In this document: positions 6,807 through 7,890 of the stretch, piece by piece | How the letters are laid out: every line of letters starts with the position of its first letter | How positions within the stretch are numbered: the stretch's first letter is position 1 | The notes under the pieces: generated by a model | The model's input: only the letters and a program-made list of their open reading frames with translations | What the model was told of the DNA's origin: nothing | Database searches by the model: none | Translations under genes and position numbers: made by a program | DNA from: Chloroflexota bacterium | Lineage (GTDB): Bacteria > Chloroflexota > Dehalococcoidia > SZUA-161 > SpSt-899 | Assembly (NCBI GenBank): GCA_018657655.1 | Contig: JABHWQ010000466.1 | Span: 1 to 7,890 of the forward strand | Reading direction: 5' to 3' | DNA: 7,890 nucleotides

Positions 6807-7440
6807 ATGTGGAAACTGTTATTTAAGCCATTTATAGAGCTGCCAGTAAAGCTACTGCTATTTCCGTTCACTTTGGCTCGTTTCATCATTACCCGATCGT
6901 GGATGTTCATTATCATGGCCATTGTGACCACCGCTTTTCTGGTGTCTGGAGTTGGCCTCCTCGAAACGAAAGGTGGATTCGATACCCTTGTCGCTTCTGA
7001 TTCCAGAGTTTTCAAGGACACAGAACTATTGGAGGGCGAATTTGGGTGTTCAGGTGGTTGGCATTGGTACAGAATTTATGGTATTGATACTCGGAAGATA
7101 TCAGGAAGAAGGAAAAGTGGGGGGCAAACAGCCGAAAGCGGCAATGGTGACTGCCATCTCAACTACAGGGCAAGACATGGCCACAACGGCGCTTGCGACA
7201 CTCGGTGGATTCGGCGTGCTGATATCATCCTATTTCGTGCTGATCAGGGATTTTGGGGTTGCGACAACAATCGCGGTATTTCTTTGCCTGTTAAGTTCGA
7301 TGATAGTCATGCCGCCGCTGATCGTCTGGTGGGACAGACACGTGGCACTACGGCTGCCTTCCTGGCATTTCAGACTGTGCCACAGTCTGAAATGCCAATC
7401 AAATTACCATGTCATTGCGAGAAAGAGATACCGCCGATAG
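6807..7440 (+). pseudogene. Second MMPL/HAE3 exporter gene, inactivated by a large internal deletion and frameshift
   Basis: Remnant of a paralogue of the preceding exporter. Frame 1, from ATG 6807 to about 7046, matches the exporter N-terminus: helix 1 and the motif LLETKGGFDTLV, like FLETETGFDTML in the intact gene, ending at GEFG. From 7042 the match continues in another frame with LGVQVVGIGTEF, LGRYQEE and TTALATLGGFGVLI to PPLIVWWDRHVALRLP (about 7357), the last about 105 codons. All between, including the rest of both extracytoplasmic domains and helices 2-9, is gone. By alignment with the intact copy the loss equals 1754 bp, which is not a multiple of three and exactly explains the frame change. 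No other stop or frameshift is seen, so the lesion looks recent. The copy has 13 extra N-terminal residues. Its original stop is lost: the second frame reads on into repeat DNA to TAG 7438-7440, and the first frame stays open to 7454. The copies differ at many positions, so the duplication is old. A stable truncated product is unlikely. Confidence 0.85.
7363..7397. repeat. 35-bp perfect palindrome at the 3' end of the exporter pseudogene
   Basis: TGGCATTTCAGACTGTG (7363-7379) and its exact inverse complement CACAGTCTGAAATGCCA (7381-7397) flank a single central C. It starts two to three codons after the point where similarity to the intact exporter C-terminus ends. No T-tract follows, so it is not a standard intrinsic terminator. 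It may be an inserted palindromic unit, a recombinase or transposase target, or a cruciform-forming site. Confidence 0.85.
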
Positions 7441-7545
7441 CGGTGTATGTATAGAAGAAACTTAGTGATATGTCATTCTGATAAAAATCAGAATCCAGCG
7501 GGGCGATGAGCAGAATGGATTGCGGATCAAGTCCGCAATGACATG
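7408..7545. mobile_element. MITE-like palindromic intergenic repeat with 12-bp terminal inverted repeats
   Basis: Bounded by CATGTCATTGCG (7408-7419) and CGCAATGACATG (7534-7545), a perfect 12-bp inverted pair. Inside are three hairpins: ACCGC/GCGGT (7430-7434 and 7440-7444), ATTCTGAT/ATCAGAAT with AAAA loop (7475-7494), and ATTGCGGA/TCCGCAAT with loop TCAAG (7519-7539). ATGTCATT recurs at 7470-7477, so 7470-7544 is itself a smaller unit bounded by ATGTCATT/AATGACAT. Repeats built on TGTCATTGCG and on ATTGCGGATCAAGTCCGCAAT-like palindromes are familiar dispersed intergenic elements in diverse bacteria. No coding capacity and no clear target-site duplication is seen. Dispersal in this genome is inferred. 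Confidence 0.6.
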
Positions 7546-7616
7546 ATTGAATTGCACAGAACATTCTGATATCGAAGAGCATTCCGGTAAGTGTCTGAGT
7601 AGCCAAAGCGTGGAAA

Positions 7617-7647
7617 TTCCCCTTTGCGAAAGGGGGAAAGAGGGGAA
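7617..7647. repeat. C/G-rich hairpin repeat
   Basis: CCCCTTT-GCG-AAAGGGG (7619-7635) is a perfect 7-bp stem with a 3-nt loop. An outer TTCCCC (7617-7622) can alternatively pair with GGGGAA (7642-7647). The sequence resembles widespread intergenic elements of the type CCCCTTTGCAAAGGGGG. It sits in the 291-bp non-coding stretch 7441-7731, between the pseudogene and the mutase. With no T-tract on either strand it is a poor intrinsic terminator, though it lies in the right place downstream of the leftward mutase gene. The remainder, 7648-7731, shows nothing I can name. Confidence 0.5.
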
Positions 7648-7731
7648 CTAGATGAGATCGCCACGTCGACTGCGACTCCTCTCGATGGCATTATGACACA
7701 GCCTGTTTTGTTTAGAGATGATCTTTAACCA

Positions 7732-7890
7732 TCAGAAAGTTGAAACTGGCTCATGGATACCGAATACTTCCCGGAAAACGTCGCATATCTCCCCGAGTGT
7801 GGCATATTCGCGAACTGCCTCGATGATATATGGCATAACATTTTCGGTCCCTTCGGCGGCGCGCTGCACTTCCATTAAAGTGCGCTGCAC
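7732..7890 (-). CDS. Methylmalonyl-CoA mutase catalytic (large) subunit, C-terminal 52 residues only
   Basis: Only the 3' end lies in the window; the frame is open to the right edge. The peptide includes EVQRAAEGTENVMPYIIEA, REYATLGEICDVFREVFG and a short tail to TGA at 7732-7734. This is the characteristic C-terminus of the substrate-binding TIM-barrel part of acyl-CoA mutases, which interconvert methylmalonyl-CoA and succinyl-CoA with adenosylcobalamin. In single-chain mutases the chain would continue through a linker into a cobalamin-binding domain; here it stops, so the cobalamin subunit must be a separate gene, as in many archaea and anaerobic bacteria. The related isobutyryl-CoA or other acyl-CoA mutase catalytic subunits end similarly and cannot be excluded from this fragment. 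It is convergent with the exporter genes and looks unrelated to them. Confidence 0.88.
   Translation of the reverse strand: MQRTLMEVQRAAEGTENVMPYIIEAVREYATLGEICDVFREVFGIHEPVSTF

Noticed and set aside
6016..7021. Minus-strand frames at 6016-6639 and 6710-7021
   Set aside because: Antisense to the exporter 3' end and to the pseudogene start; no family resemblance.
6807..7454. A real 215-residue protein read straight through in the first frame
   Set aside because: After about residue 80 the translation is out of frame with clear exporter homology; the rest is rich in Arg, Gly and Cys and looks like frameshifted sequence.
7412..7606. Minus-strand 64-codon frame
   Set aside because: It lies entirely in palindromic repeat DNA and has no ribosome site or family resemblance.
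7360..7650. CRISPR array or tRNA/small RNA gene in the repeat cluster
   Set aside because: The repeats are inverted and of different sequences, with no regular direct repeat-spacer pattern and no cloverleaf-like pairing.

Overview
The window looks like a bacterial chromosome segment of moderate GC content. It carries a large soluble multi-sensor histidine kinase, a stand-alone CheY-like receiver, a MarR repressor next to an RND/MMPL exporter of the HAE3 type, and the end of a split-subunit methylmalonyl-CoA mutase. That mixture suits anaerobic or environmental lineages such as Chloroflexota (Dehalococcoidia-like) or deltaproteobacterial-type genomes. The assignment is an inference from gene style only; there is no rRNA or other phylogenetic marker.

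Layout. Minus strand, 3663 to 1: a two-gene two-component unit. A single-domain response regulator (3292-3663) is followed by a very long cytoplasmic GAF-PAS-PAS-GAF-PAS histidine kinase that runs off the left edge; its first about 1071 residues are visible if translation starts at TTG 3215. Positions 3664-3850 form a compact divergent control region. It has a near-consensus sigma-70 promoter on each strand and two inverted repeats that touch or adjoin them. Plus strand, 3851-6631: a MarR-family regulator, then a 759-residue, 12-helix MMPL/HAE3 exporter, probably one operon. A second, diverged MMPL paralogue follows (6807-7440), but it is a wreck: its first about 79 codons are fused out of frame to its last about 105 codons. 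The missing part corresponds to 1754 bp of the intact neighbour, and the junction shows short microhomology. The 3' end of this pseudogene runs into a cluster of palindromic intergenic repeats (7363-7647). Last, on the minus strand, come the final 52 codons of a methylmalonyl-CoA mutase catalytic subunit that ends without a cobalamin-binding domain.

How the genes may work together. The MarR protein probably represses itself and the downstream exporter in response to a small, likely hydrophobic, ligand. The kinase and receiver form a phosphorelay input with no DNA-binding output of their own here. Because the two units share one 187-bp control region, their expression may be linked, but nothing in the sequence proves a functional connection. 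I see no clearly new multi-gene system. The best leads are the microhomology deletion of the second exporter, the nested repeat elements at its 3' end, the divergent operator region, and the internally duplicated sensor architecture of the kinase.
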